Shown here piece by piece: positions 25,747 through 33,773 of a DNA stretch of 64,000 nt. Within the stretch, counting starts at the first letter, position 1. Every line of letters begins with the position of its first letter. A program made the position numbers and the translations under genes. The notes under the pieces were generated by a model. The model was given only the letters and a program-made list of their open reading frames with translations. It made no database searches and had not been told where the DNA came from. Source of the stretch: CAYSPG01 sp964432885 (GTDB taxonomy: Bacteria > Bacteroidota > Bacteroidia > AKYH767-A > OLB10); contig CAYSPG010000007.1 in assembly GCA_964432885.1 (NCBI GenBank), forward strand, positions 1 through 64,000, read 5' to 3'.

Positions 25747-28700
25747 CTATTTTTTAATTACAACTTTTTGTGTTTTAACAAAGTTGCTGTTAGCTATTTT
25801 TAAAGTGTAAACTCCATTGGCAAGAGTTTGTGTGCTTATTGCATGTTTTTGGTTTGCTATGGTTTGTTCCTGTGCAACCACAAGCTTACCGGTTACATCA
25901 AACAATTGCACGGTGGCATCTTGGGCAGTAACCACATTAATGAAGTTGTTAGCAGGGTTAGGGTAAACCATTACCATTTCGGTGTTAGCAGCAGAAGCGT
26001 TGCGGCTAATAGCCTCAGCTTTTACTTCTTCGCCATTGATGTATGCAACAAGAGATGCTAAATCTGTATCGGTTATTTCGGCATTTGTATTAAACAGAAC
26101 TGAAACAGGAGCCACATTGATATCATACTTGCTTAGGCTGTTAGATGTAAATCTAACTTTTTTATCGTCATTGTTATAATTTGCAAGCGCATCAAGGCCA
26201 CCATTGTTATCAATAACACCGGCAAAGCCAAGTTTGCTTTGGTTATAGCTTAAGGCAAAGTCAAGTGCGTACACATCGTCATGTGATTGTACATAAACGG
26301 GAACTGAAACTTTTCCGTTTTCTACAGTTGCTTTTGATAAGTCGAATAAAACTTTGTCGTGAGCATTTCGGAATATACCACCGGAACCAACAGTAGCGAA
26401 GTTGCCGTTAATATCACCTAACATTACTCCTTTATAAACTTCGGGGGTAATTAAAGGGCAGGTAGCAGCATTAGCCACGGGAACGGGTAAACAGAAAGCA
26501 ACTACTGGTGAGTGTGCTTTATTAAACCCAACACCATCCCAGTTAGGATATGTAGTTGAAATCTGGTATGCGGCTGAAGCAGCTGTAACAGCCGAATCAA
26601 TATATAACCAGTCTTTTGAAGGCTGACCATTTGACTGGCCGCTTGTGTTATAGTTCCAGGCTTGTTTAAATTCAGGTATCATAAGAACAGCGCGCTGGTT
26701 AATTTGAGAAACATCACCTGCCGAAACTACACCGTCAATGTTTACGTCCATAGCAACCATCTGGTAAGCGTTTGGAATGAAAGAAAGATCGTTTAACAAA
26801 ACTTTGCGGGCTTGTAATGCATCAAAACCGTTAACAACCGGTTGCACATCGGTAGTACCGAGTATATCGCGGTTAATGGTAACATGCGTACCGTTAGATG
26901 TGGTGTAATTAAACACACCGCTTAAATTAGGCTGTACGGCAGTGGCTGAAGGTGCATTGCATGCAGCGCTGTTACCGTTAATGTTGGTAATTAAATACGT
27001 GTTGGGGTTTAATCCATCATACGGCATTACACTACCATCGCTCCAGAACTTGAGGGTGCCGTAAAATGTGGTGTCGAGGTAGGTGGAGAAATCACCGTTA
27101 TCGGCAAATTGAGACTGAACTCCGGTATAATAACTTTCTTGCAGAAATGGGATGCTGAACAACGTAGTGTCAACAGAATTGAAAGCAGCGGTTTTAGTAA
27201 ACTCAACGCAGATAAGGTTACCTGTTCCGTTGAACTCAGCATTGGCAGGAGCGGTAGCGTTAAAGAACAATGAGATGTTCATTAGTCCGTTGGCAGCATC
27301 AATGCTGTTAATAGCATCAACCCATGAAGGAGTTACCATTGCATTGTAAACAGTGATTACGCCTGTTGGGGTAACTTTTGCGGGGTTGTATTGTAATGTC
27401 ATGTCATATCCAATTACATTATCAACAGCATTAACAGCAGCTATAGGAATGCAAAATGAAGAAGGTACACAGGTATTATTGCTGGTTACAATTTTATAAG
27501 GCAATATGGTACTTACCACGTTTATGTTTGTACATGCAGTAGTTGTTGTAGCGCCTAAGTTATCGGTTGCCGTTGCGGTAATGCAATGCGAACCTAATGA
27601 ACCGGCCACCCATGAAGCAGCATAAGGAGAAGAAGCATCAACTCCAACAGAAACGCCATCAACAAAAAATTCAACCTGGGTAACGGAACCATTGTCGGAT
27701 GCATTGGCGGCAATGTTAACCGTGCTGCCGGTAATATGGCTGCTGCCGGCTGCAGGGGCTGTAATGCTAACTGATGGAGCAGGATTGTTTGCAACTGTAA
27801 TGTTGGTACAAGCAGTAGTAGTGGTGGCACCGAGGTTATCGGTAGCAGTGGCAGTTATGCAATGTGAACCAAGTACAGCGGTATAACTTGCTGAGTAAGG
27901 TGAAGTATTGTCAATGCCAACAGAAACACCGTCAACTTTAAACTCAACCTGAGTTACGGAGCCATTATCAGAAGCGGTTGCATCAATAGTAACTGCGGAG
28001 CCGGTAATAAAGCTGGCCCCGTTAGCCGGATTGGTAATGCTTACTGTAGGAGGAGGATTGCTTGCCACGGTAATGTTGGTACAAGCAGTGGTAGTGGTGG
28101 CCCCGCTGTTATCGGTAGCTGTAGCGGTAATACAGTGTGATCCGTTAACGGCAGTATAGTTAGCTGTGTATGGTGAAGAAGCATCAACACCCACAGAAAC
28201 ACCGTCAACAAAAAACTCAACCTGGGTAACAGTTCCGTCAGCATCGGCAGCGGTAGCAGCAATGGCAACAGCAGCGCCTGTTAAGAAGCTTGCACCGTTT
28301 GCAGGAGCTGTAATGCTAACAGTTGGGGGCGTATTGGGCGCACCAAAAGTTTGCGTTAGGAAGGCAGCCGTAATTTCAGATCCAACAGGATTAGAAGCAA
28401 CGTAGTTTTGAGTGCCGCCTGTGGGAGTTCCAATTTGAATATTTAATTCAAAATGGAAAACACCATCGGTAGTAAACTGGCCAACCAACACGCGGTTAGT
28501 AGCAGGAGTAGCACCAACAGCACCACCCAAAGCAGCAACAGAACCATTGGCCGTGCTGAACAAACCACCCACCTGGCTGGTACCGTCAAGCACACCCAAA
28601 TCACCGTTGCCGGTATTGTTTATACCCACATACGTAACAGCAACAGGAGAACCTACTATCATTCCATCAAAAGCAGATGTGCTTGTAGTAGTTCCAATGT

Positions 28701-29157
28701 TTATGGGAGTAAAGGTTGCATCCGTATTTTGAAGGATGCCCTGAGCATTACCCGGAGAACCGTCCGTATCATCTGTTTTTAATACGGCAATACGTCCGTT
28801 TGCTGCGCCCCCTACTGAGAAGTAAGAATCAAGCAAGGCAGAATTTTTACGCACGTTGGTGGTGCTTGTGCTTGGAGTGGTAGTACCATAATCTTCGTTA
28901 TTAAAGAAGGTGGTGCTTGTTTGCACTAATAAAGTATGTCCGGTAACACCATATAAAGCCTGGAAGTTATAACCGGGTAACATATCAACGAATACGCGAT
29001 AGGTTACTGATCCAACAGGAAGAACACCTGTGCTACCGGCAGCATCTGCTGCATTGGACACATAGTATTTTTCCACTATTACATTTTCTAACCCGTTTTG
29101 GGCGTTGGCGAACAGTCCCGTAAGGAGGAGAGCTGCGCCTACAATTAATTTTTTCAT
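25747..29157 (-). CDS. Large T9SS protein: LEN-family N-domain, Ig repeats, cohesin-like and dockerin-like modules
   Basis: A 1136-aa protein. Signal peptide (1-19); N-terminal domain (about 20-270) beginning 'NGLENVIVEKYYVSNA' and shared with the 34542-35876 and 39063-40193 proteins; three tandem Ig-like repeats (about 275-547) with 'GSHCITATATDN' and 'ACTNITV'. Then a first cohesin-like domain (about 550-690, 'VIGYDMTLQYNPAKV'), a dockerin-like loop (about 799-820, 'DVNIDGVVSAGDVSQINQRA'), a second cohesin-like domain (about 930-1045) and a type A CTD ('YPNPANNFINVV' ... 'NGVYTLKIANS'). It could be a surface scaffold carrying both partners of a cohesin-dockerin pair. A structured leader precedes it. 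Confidence 0.88.
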   Translation of the reverse strand: MKKLIVGAALLLTGLFANAQNGLENVIVEKYYVSNAADAAGSTGVLPVGSVTYRVFVDMLPGYNFQALYGVTGHTLLVQTSTTFFNNEDYGTTTPSTSTTNVRKNSALLDSYFSVGGAANGRIAVLKTDDTDGSPGNAQGILQNTDATFTPINIGTTTSTSAFDGMIVGSPVAVTYVGINNTGNGDLGVLDGTSQVGGLFSTANGSVAALGGAVGATPATNRVLVGQFTTDGVFHFELNIQIGTPTGGTQNYVASNPVGSEITAAFLTQTFGAPNTPPTVSITAPANGASFLTGAAVAIAATAADADGTVTQVEFFVDGVSVGVDASSPYTANYTAVNGSHCITATATDNSGATTTTACTNITVASNPPPTVSITNPANGASFITGSAVTIDATASDNGSVTQVEFKVDGVSVGIDNTSPYSASYTAVLGSHCITATATDNLGATTTTACTNITVANNPAPSVSITAPAAGSSHITGSTVNIAANASDNGSVTQVEFFVDGVSVGVDASSPYAASWVAGSLGSHCITATATDNLGATTTTACTNINVVSTILPYKIVTSNNTCVPSSFCIPIAAVNAVDNVIGYDMTLQYNPAKVTPTGVITVYNAMVTPSWVDAINSIDAANGLMNISLFFNATAPANAEFNGTGNLICVEFTKTAAFNSVDTTLFSIPFLQESYYTGVQSQFADNGDFSTYLDTTFYGTLKFWSDGSVMPYDGLNPNTYLITNINGNSAACNAPSATAVQPNLSGVFNYTTSNGTHVTINRDILGTTDVQPVVNGFDALQARKVLLNDLSFIPNAYQMVAMDVNIDGVVSAGDVSQINQRAVLMIPEFKQAWNYNTSGQSNGQPSKDWLYIDSAVTAASAAYQISTTYPNWDGVGFNKAHSPVVAFCLPVPVANAATCPLITPEVYKGVMLGDINGNFATVGSGGIFRNAHDKVLFDLSKATVENGKVSVPVYVQSHDDVYALDFALSYNQSKLGFAGVIDNNGGLDALANYNNDDKKVRFTSNSLSKYDINVAPVSVLFNTNAEITDTDLASLVAYINGEEVKAEAISRNASAANTEMVMVYPNPANNFINVVTAQDATVQLFDVTGKLVVAQEQTIANQKHAISTQTLANGVYTLKIANSNFVKTQKVVIKK
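27515..28335 (-). repeat. Three tandem Ig-like repeats of about 270 bp
   Basis: Three successive units encode '(T/S)VSITAPANGASF', 'GSVTQVEFFVDGVSVG', 'SHCITATATDN.GATTTTAC' with very few differences, indicating recent duplication within the gene. Borders are approximate. Confidence 0.85.
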
Positions 29158-29472
29158 TTTGTTATATTTGTTTTTTATTTAGGTAGCCCGCTGTAGTTTA
29201 AGCGGCTATGAAAGCGGCCACATCCGTATAAGTTTAGCGACTTGGTGATGTGGCTGCTTCGTTACTACCTGTTTGTTTTATTTATTTTGTTTGTGAATGT
29301 TTGGTAGCCGTTATCATTTTCGGGATGATGAACCAGTGCTGCGCTTATCGTGTTAATTTTATTTTGCTTATCTGCCTTTACGCCTGATATTATTTTTCTG
29401 AGGAACAAAGGATTTTTTGACTTTTGCATTTCCATATCTGTAATCCGTTAAATGATTATTGCTTTTTTTAAA
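29158..29472 (-). promoter_or_regulatory. 315-bp intergenic region with a structured leader upstream of the 1136-aa gene
   Basis: On the minus strand two adjacent stem-loops precede the ATG at 29157: a 13-bp stem (29212-29224 with 29247-29259, one G-U, 22-nt loop) and an 8-bp stem with one bulge (29184-29192 with 29201-29208). They are 3 nt apart, and the second ends 26 nt before the ATG. Neither has a poly-U tail, so they are not plain terminators. The rest is AT-rich with no recognisable gene. No known riboswitch class was recognised. Confidence 0.45.
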
Positions 29473-31131
29473 TTATTGACAAGATTGATTGAATTTACCA
29501 AGCAACTGGAGGAAGTCGGTATTATTGGTAACACCATCACCGTTTAAATCGGTTGGGCAAGCCTGCAAGCCCTGAACGGCACCCAACACGGCAGTATAAG
29601 CCCATTGTGAAAGCCAGCTTTGTCCGTTAGCATCAAATGCACCACGGTAGTTAGCAGTAGTATAAAAACCATCCGTTGGAGCTGAAGAGCATCCACCTAA
29701 AGCAATGGCAGGGTTTGGAATAGCATCAACCTGAGTAGTGATGGCATTGGTAGTATTGTTTACACCAAATGTGTAGCTGAAACCTGTAAGTGATGAAACA
29801 GCAACATTGTTATCAGCAGCAAATTGTGTATTGTCGGCAGCAACTACGTTGGCAGGATTGCTACCTACTGTTAGGGGGTTGGTAACGTTTACAAACGTGT
29901 TGCATTGTACTTTTAAGCTTTGGCTACCGTTACCAAGAGTAGAAGACCAATTGTGGTAAGCTTCGCTGGTACCTGTGCGGGTACCGAGTGATTTAACCAT
30001 GTTGAATCCGTTTTTCCAGTTGGCAAATACGCTGTTGTAAATTTCGCCTTCGGTAAGTTCTTTGGCATTGATGGCGGCAATAGAGCTGTTATCACTGGTT
30101 AAGGTGGTTTTGCTGTTGCCAATCATTGTTGCATTATATATAATAGGGTGTGAACGGGGTGTGTTGTTTGATTTTTGGTCATCGGCATCACACTCCATAC
30201 CGTTATCAGAATCAACACTTGCTGTGTTATCAGTTTTTAAAACAAACACAAATTGAGCTTTACCTCTCCAGCCGTCATCCCAGTCAAGATTATCATCATT
30301 ACCAAACATCATGGCAATGTGTTTTAAGTTAACGGTACCGCCCCAAAGTTCGATACCATCATCAGCGCAAGAAACAATTTCGATATGATCGATGGTAGTA
30401 CCACGGCCAACAGAACCTAATGAAAGCGCATTAAGCTCACCACCAACCTGGAGGATGGCACCAGCGTGGCGGATAGAAACATAGCGGAGGATTCCTGAAT
30501 TGTCGTTATCATCAAAAGATGCAGGGGTTACACCAAATTGGTCTTTACTGTTTGAAGATGCAAAACCTTCAAAGGTTCCGATACCATCGGCAACACAAAG
30601 TTTACCATCACCAACACCAGCCTGGAAAGGGCCGTTGGCAGCAAGTGTTAAGTTGTTGGAAGCTTTACCTGCAATGCATATACCGCCCCACTGACCGTTG
30701 TTGGCAATTGGGTATGTACCGTCTAAGTTATCAGCGGCAGCAGTAAAAACGATTTGGCAGTCAGGAGTACCTGATGCAAATATTTTGCCTCCTACTTCGA
30801 CTGTTAAAGCAGTAGCGTTAGCAGCAGTGCCAGGGTTTCCTTTAATAACGGTGCCGGGCATGATGGTAAGCGATTTGCCGTTAGGCACATAAATCTTTTT
30901 GTCGAGAATCCATGTTTTGTCGCAGGTAAAAATGGTGTTGTTAGCAATAAGCTCGCCATCTAATGCGCCACCGCTGGTAGCCAAGGTAGATACAAGCACT
31001 GTGGGACGGGATGATACCGGGGTGGGACATCCGCAGCTTGCGCCCAAATTGGTTTGGGCGTTTGATGTTGCAAAGCCAAGCGAAGCGGCTGCCAGTGCAA
31101 CAAGTTTTGTAATTGTTTTTTTGTTTGTCAT
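29473..31131 (-). CDS. Secreted beta-helix-like protein ending in a dockerin-like repeat
   Basis: A 552-aa protein. Signal peptide (1-25), then a long repetitive beta-rich region with the motif family 'TWILDKKIYVPNGKSLTIMPGTVIKG', 'GGKIFASGT', 'QWGGICIAGKA', 'RYVSIRHAGAI', 'IDHIEIVSCADDGIELWGG', typical of secreted Bacteroidota parallel beta-helix proteins. It ends 'DLNGDGVTNNTDFLQLLGKF' plus 'NQSCQ', a single dockerin-like calcium loop, with no T9SS CTD. The same ending closes the 25018-25596 protein. Enzymatic function is not evident. Confidence 0.82.
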   Translation of the reverse strand: MTNKKTITKLVALAAASLGFATSNAQTNLGASCGCPTPVSSRPTVLVSTLATSGGALDGELIANNTIFTCDKTWILDKKIYVPNGKSLTIMPGTVIKGNPGTAANATALTVEVGGKIFASGTPDCQIVFTAAADNLDGTYPIANNGQWGGICIAGKASNNLTLAANGPFQAGVGDGKLCVADGIGTFEGFASSNSKDQFGVTPASFDDNDNSGILRYVSIRHAGAILQVGGELNALSLGSVGRGTTIDHIEIVSCADDGIELWGGTVNLKHIAMMFGNDDNLDWDDGWRGKAQFVFVLKTDNTASVDSDNGMECDADDQKSNNTPRSHPIIYNATMIGNSKTTLTSDNSSIAAINAKELTEGEIYNSVFANWKNGFNMVKSLGTRTGTSEAYHNWSSTLGNGSQSLKVQCNTFVNVTNPLTVGSNPANVVAADNTQFAADNNVAVSSLTGFSYTFGVNNTTNAITTQVDAIPNPAIALGGCSSAPTDGFYTTANYRGAFDANGQSWLSQWAYTAVLGAVQGLQACPTDLNGDGVTNNTDFLQLLGKFNQSCQ

Positions 31132-31411
31132 TTTGATTTGTAAATTATTTTGTTTGTTTTAGTTTGTGTACACCACCATGGTGAACGGGTGCAAATGTGC
31201 CGCAGGAGTATTAGGGAATTAGAAATTTAAACTTACGTTTTGATTATTTAAACATTGATTTGATGTTATGCCAATGCTAAGAGCGGGTTGCCGCCATGGC
31301 AAAAAAATGGTTGATTTATCAATGAAAAGCAGTGAAAAACCGGGCAGCACTAAAATAGTGCTACATTGTTAACATTGAAATAAAAAAGGGGAAGGGGTGG
31401 GATGAATAAAA
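31132..31411. other. Intergenic region with minor palindromes
   Basis: No gene seen. It contains CACCATGGTG (31174-31183) and a 6-bp stem AGCACT-N5-AGTGCT (31346-31362). The minus-strand promoter of the 29473-31131 gene should lie here, but no clear TAnnTTTG match with correct spacing was found. Confidence 0.4.
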
Positions 31412-31441
31412 TAAAAAAAAACCTGCCTGTGGGGGGCAAGT
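31412..31441 (-). terminator. Terminator of the 31461-33110 three-gene locus
   Basis: On the minus strand ACTTGCC-N7-GGCAGGT (7 bp with one G-U) is followed by nine T residues, 20 bp after the stop at 31461. Confidence 0.75.
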
Positions 31442-31460
31442 TTTGCTTAAAAACAAATGC

Positions 31461-32366
31461 TTAGGGAAGTTTGGTGATGCGGAATGTGAGGTCTTTGGTT
31501 TCGGCAAGGCCAATGGCTATGTTATCCATTTGGAGGGGATTGTAGCCGGCAAGTGTAACGAGAATGCTGTAAACACCTTTTGGGAATTGCTTGAGAACAC
31601 AAAAGCCATTTCCATCAGTGAAAGCAAATTTAGCCTGTGCAATGGCTTCGGCCTTGGCATTGATAAGCGGGAGGTTGGTGGCTTCATCAAGTACGAGGAT
31701 GTTAAAGGTAGTTGATTGTGTAGGGGGATCGATGATTTCGCGGGAATTGAAATAGGTGGTTACGAAGTCTTCGTTATTATTAACCTGGCCGCGTATGATG
31801 TTATCCAATTGGCGCTCGAGAAATTCGGAGCCATTGCGGATGGCGGTTTCGATGTTAGAGGTGTATGTTTGGCGCTGGTTGATGGCATTGGATGAAAGCG
31901 GTACGGCAGCTATATAGTCGTTGATGTTTGCAAGGAGCTGGCTGATTTGTGCAGCGGTGAGGCCATAAGGAACAAGCGCAACTGCATTTGTATTAAGTAT
32001 TGTGTAGATATTCATTGCTATTGGGCCAGCCAAATCGCTTTTGGCGGCTTTAATTTTTGCTTCTGAAATATTTAGGGCATTGTAGGTAGCGGTGTCGTTG
32101 TTGGCATCGGCCCATGCGCGGCCGGGGCCACCGTAATTAAAAGCGTTGTGTGCCATAGTTTCTTTAAGTTCATTGGTATCAATGGAAATACCGGTGAGGA
32201 CACGCGCCTGCAGGGATGCCAGGCCGAGGAGGAGGTTAATAGAGTCTTCGAGGGTATCGAAGCCTGCTTTCATTTGGGGAATGGTGTCAACAAAGACCTG
32301 ATTATCGCGGCCAGTTTTTAGGGTGTCGCGAAACATGTTGAAGATGGATTCTTGTTCTGCTGTCAT
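31461..32366 (-). CDS. Hypothetical protein with C-terminal carboxypeptidase-regulatory-like domain
   Basis: A 301-aa protein, not recognised over residues 1-215, which are mostly helical. At about 220-301 a beta-sandwich of the carboxypeptidase-regulatory-like type is visible ('FNILVLDEATNLPLINAKAEAI', 'FTDGNGFCVLKQFPKGVYSILVTLAGYNP'). Such domains are normally extracellular or periplasmic, yet there is no signal peptide. It follows the heptad-repeat gene by 19 bp, in what looks like one three-gene transcript closed by terminator 31412-31441. Confidence 0.75.
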   Translation of the reverse strand: MTAEQESIFNMFRDTLKTGRDNQVFVDTIPQMKAGFDTLEDSINLLLGLASLQARVLTGISIDTNELKETMAHNAFNYGGPGRAWADANNDTATYNALNISEAKIKAAKSDLAGPIAMNIYTILNTNAVALVPYGLTAAQISQLLANINDYIAAVPLSSNAINQRQTYTSNIETAIRNGSEFLERQLDNIIRGQVNNNEDFVTTYFNSREIIDPPTQSTTFNILVLDEATNLPLINAKAEAIAQAKFAFTDGNGFCVLKQFPKGVYSILVTLAGYNPLQMDNIAIGLAETKDLTFRITKLP

Positions 32367-32385
32367 TTTTATTGGGATTTATGGG

Positions 32386-32808
32386 TTATGCTGAGGAGTT
32401 TGGAGAAGTTTGGAGAAGTTTTGGGGTGAAGGTGTGGGTGAAAGGTGATTTTAGATGGGGTAATGACGGGAGATTGCAATTTTGAGCCGGGAGATTGCTG
32501 TTTTGGGGAAGGAGATTGGTGTTTTGAACCGGGAGAGTGCAATTTTGGACAAGGAGATTGGTGTTTTGAAGCAGGAGATTGTGATTTTGAATAAGGAGAT
32601 TGCTGTTTTGAGCATGGAGATTGTTGTTTTTGACAGGGAGATTGCTGTTTTGGGCCGAGTGTATGGTGTTTTGAAAATGGGGATGGTGGTTTTGGGTTGA
32701 GGGATTGTAGTATTTGGTTTGGAGATTGTTGTTTTGAAAGAGGGGATTGCTTCCGGATTGTGGGAGAAAGGGGTTGGGTGATGATGCTATATTATAAGTA
32801 GTGGTCAT
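32386..32808 (-). CDS. Low-complexity Gln/Asn heptad-repeat protein
   Basis: A 140-aa frame whose middle is a run of seven-residue units of the type N-x-N-L-x-x-Q ('NSNLLIQ', 'NHNLLLQ', 'NTNLLVQ', 'NTNLLPQ'). The start overlaps the stop of the HTH gene as ATGA (32805-32808) and the next gene begins 19 bp downstream, which supports translation. No signal peptide or known domain. Leu at fixed positions with Asn/Gln between them could form a solenoid or an amyloid-prone stretch. The opposite strand is also open over part of the array, so a non-coding repeat cannot be excluded. Confidence 0.5.
   Translation of the reverse strand: MTTTYNIASSPNPFLPQSGSNPLFQNNNLQTKYYNPSTQNHHPHFQNTIHSAQNSNLPVKNNNLHAQNSNLLIQNHNLLLQNTNLLVQNCTLPVQNTNLLPQNSNLPAQNCNLPSLPHLKSPFTHTFTPKLLQTSPNSSA
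32467..32760. repeat. 21-bp tandem array, about 14 units
   Basis: Units of consensus '(a/c)(a/g)GGAGATTG(c/g)TGTTTTG(a/g)(a/g)(c/g)' on the plus strand repeat without interruption at exactly 21 bp. Units at 32467-32655 are most alike and those at 32656-32760 have decayed. Because 21 is a multiple of 3, the array encodes heptads on both strands: N-x-N-L-x-x-Q on minus and E-I-x-V-L-x-x on plus. Confidence 0.88.
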
Positions 32809-33110
32809 TTTTTTTTGCGGGTGCGGTAGGGAGGCGGATTAAAAGGAGGGATTTCGTGAGGGGGAATGATGGAGAAAACACTTATGCAAGGCTTACTGAA
32901 AGCAAAAATGACATCGGGATGTACGCCAATGGCGAGTGCCGAATTGTAGATAAATTCTTCTGAATAGCATTTGCTTCGTTTAAAAATGTTTTTTACGTTG
33001 CTTTCACTTCTGTTTAGTAATGTGGCCAGTTGGGCAGGTGTTATATCTGATTGTGCCATGATGGTTTCGAGCCTTAAAAGCAAGTGAATTTTGTAATCAG
33101 AGAAATCCAT
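32805..33110 (-). CDS. Small helix-turn-helix protein
   Basis: A 101-aa protein. Residues about 8-70 resemble an XRE/Cro-type HTH ('YKIHLLLRLETIMAQSDITPAQLATLLNRSESNVKNIFKR'), with a basic, Pro-rich tail ('PPHEIPPFNPPPYRTRKKK'). It heads a three-gene set by an ATGA overlap with the heptad-repeat gene. It is probably a DNA-binding regulator of its own locus. Confidence 0.6.
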   Translation of the reverse strand: MDFSDYKIHLLLRLETIMAQSDITPAQLATLLNRSESNVKNIFKRSKCYSEEFIYNSALAIGVHPDVIFAFSKPCISVFSIIPPHEIPPFNPPPYRTRKKK

Positions 33111-33394
33111 AATGGAAGGTAATTTAGGTTGCTCCTAAAGTGGTTAATGGGTTTGGGATGCCATTATCTATTTTGGAATTTTTTTTAAAAAAGTTTTATG
33201 TGAGGATAAAAAGTGGTGGTGGCATGATGAAGCGCAGCAGAAAAGATGGTTTTTATTTAAGGGTTTGCCGATTTTTGGCTAAAGCCCTGTGGGGGTGAAA
33301 TTTATCCACGCCCTAAAGGGAAGGGCTATTGAAGGCGGGGCTATTGAAGGGTGGGGCTATTGAAGGGTGGGGCGGGATACCTAAAAACTTAATA
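33111..33394. other. Intergenic region with a 16-bp tandem repeat
   Basis: No gene seen in 33111-33473. At about 33321-33375 the unit 'GGGGCTATTGAAGGGT' repeats three times plus a partial copy ('aagggctattgaaggc' / 'ggggctattgaagggt' / 'ggggctattgaagggt' / 'ggggcggg'). The minus-strand promoter of the HTH gene should lie in the first 100 bp but was not identified. The plus-strand promoter of the basic-protein gene is listed separately. Confidence 0.6.
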
Positions 33395-33423
33395 TTGGAA
33401 TGTGGCTAATAGGAATACTTTTG
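33395..33423 (+). promoter_or_regulatory. Bacteroidota-type promoter for the basic-protein gene
   Basis: TTG (33395-33397), 18-bp spacer, TACTTTTG (33416-33423), an exact match to the Bacteroidota -33/-7 pattern TTG...TAnnTTTG. Transcription would start near 33430, leaving a leader of about 44 nt before the ATG at 33474. Confidence 0.65.
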
Positions 33424-33473
33424 CGGTGCTGTTATTAAATCATTAATTATAAACGCCATAATACATTCATACT

Positions 33474-33713
33474 ATGTCAGCAAAAAAAACTATTTCGAAG
33501 GTAAAGTCATTAAGTAAAAAAGTAGTGAAAGAACTGAGGAAAAAGAAACCTGATTTTGCAGCTATTGATACAAATTTAACAAGCCAGGCTGCTTTGATTG
33601 CGGGCTTGCATACTAAAATTGCAACTAAGCTGGCCAGTGCTGCAAAGGAGAAAAAAGATACGGCCAAAAAAGCGAAACCGGCAAAGGCCGCCCCGGCAAA
33701 AGGGAAAAAGTAA
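33474..33713 (+). CDS. Lysine-rich histone H1-like small protein
   Basis: A 79-aa very basic protein. The N-terminal half is helical ('VKSLSKKVVKELRKKKPDF', 'IDTNLTSQAALIAGLHTKIATKL') and the tail is Lys/Ala/Pro-rich ('KKAKPAKAAPAKGKK'), as in bacterial histone H1-like proteins that bind DNA or RNA non-specifically. It forms its own transcription unit, with a clear promoter at 33395-33423 and a terminator at 33724-33767, and is the only plus-strand gene between 20.3 and 44.5 kb. High expression is plausible from its tidy signals. The nucleoid role is inferred from composition. Confidence 0.75.
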   Translation: MSAKKTISKVKSLSKKVVKELRKKKPDFAAIDTNLTSQAALIAGLHTKIATKLASAAKEKKDTAKKAKPAKAAPAKGKK

Positions 33714-33723
33714 CTATTTCGCT

Positions 33724-33767
33724 AAACAAACAAAGCCCGCCAAATATTTGGCGGGCTTTGTTTGTTT
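33724..33767. terminator. Perfect bidirectional terminator
   Basis: 21-bp arms (33724-33744 and 33747-33767) are exact complements around TA. The core GCCCGCCAAA is flanked by A-rich on one side and T-rich on the other, so it can stop the plus-strand gene ending at 33713 and the minus-strand gene ending at 33774. Confidence 0.9.
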
Positions 33768-33773
33768 AAAGCT

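Noticed and set aside
32482..32700. Plus-strand 72-aa frame with coiled-coil heptads
   Set aside because: It lies wholly in the 21-bp array, has no promoter or neighbours on that strand, and the minus-strand frame fits the operon by ATGA overlap. Kept only as a finding.
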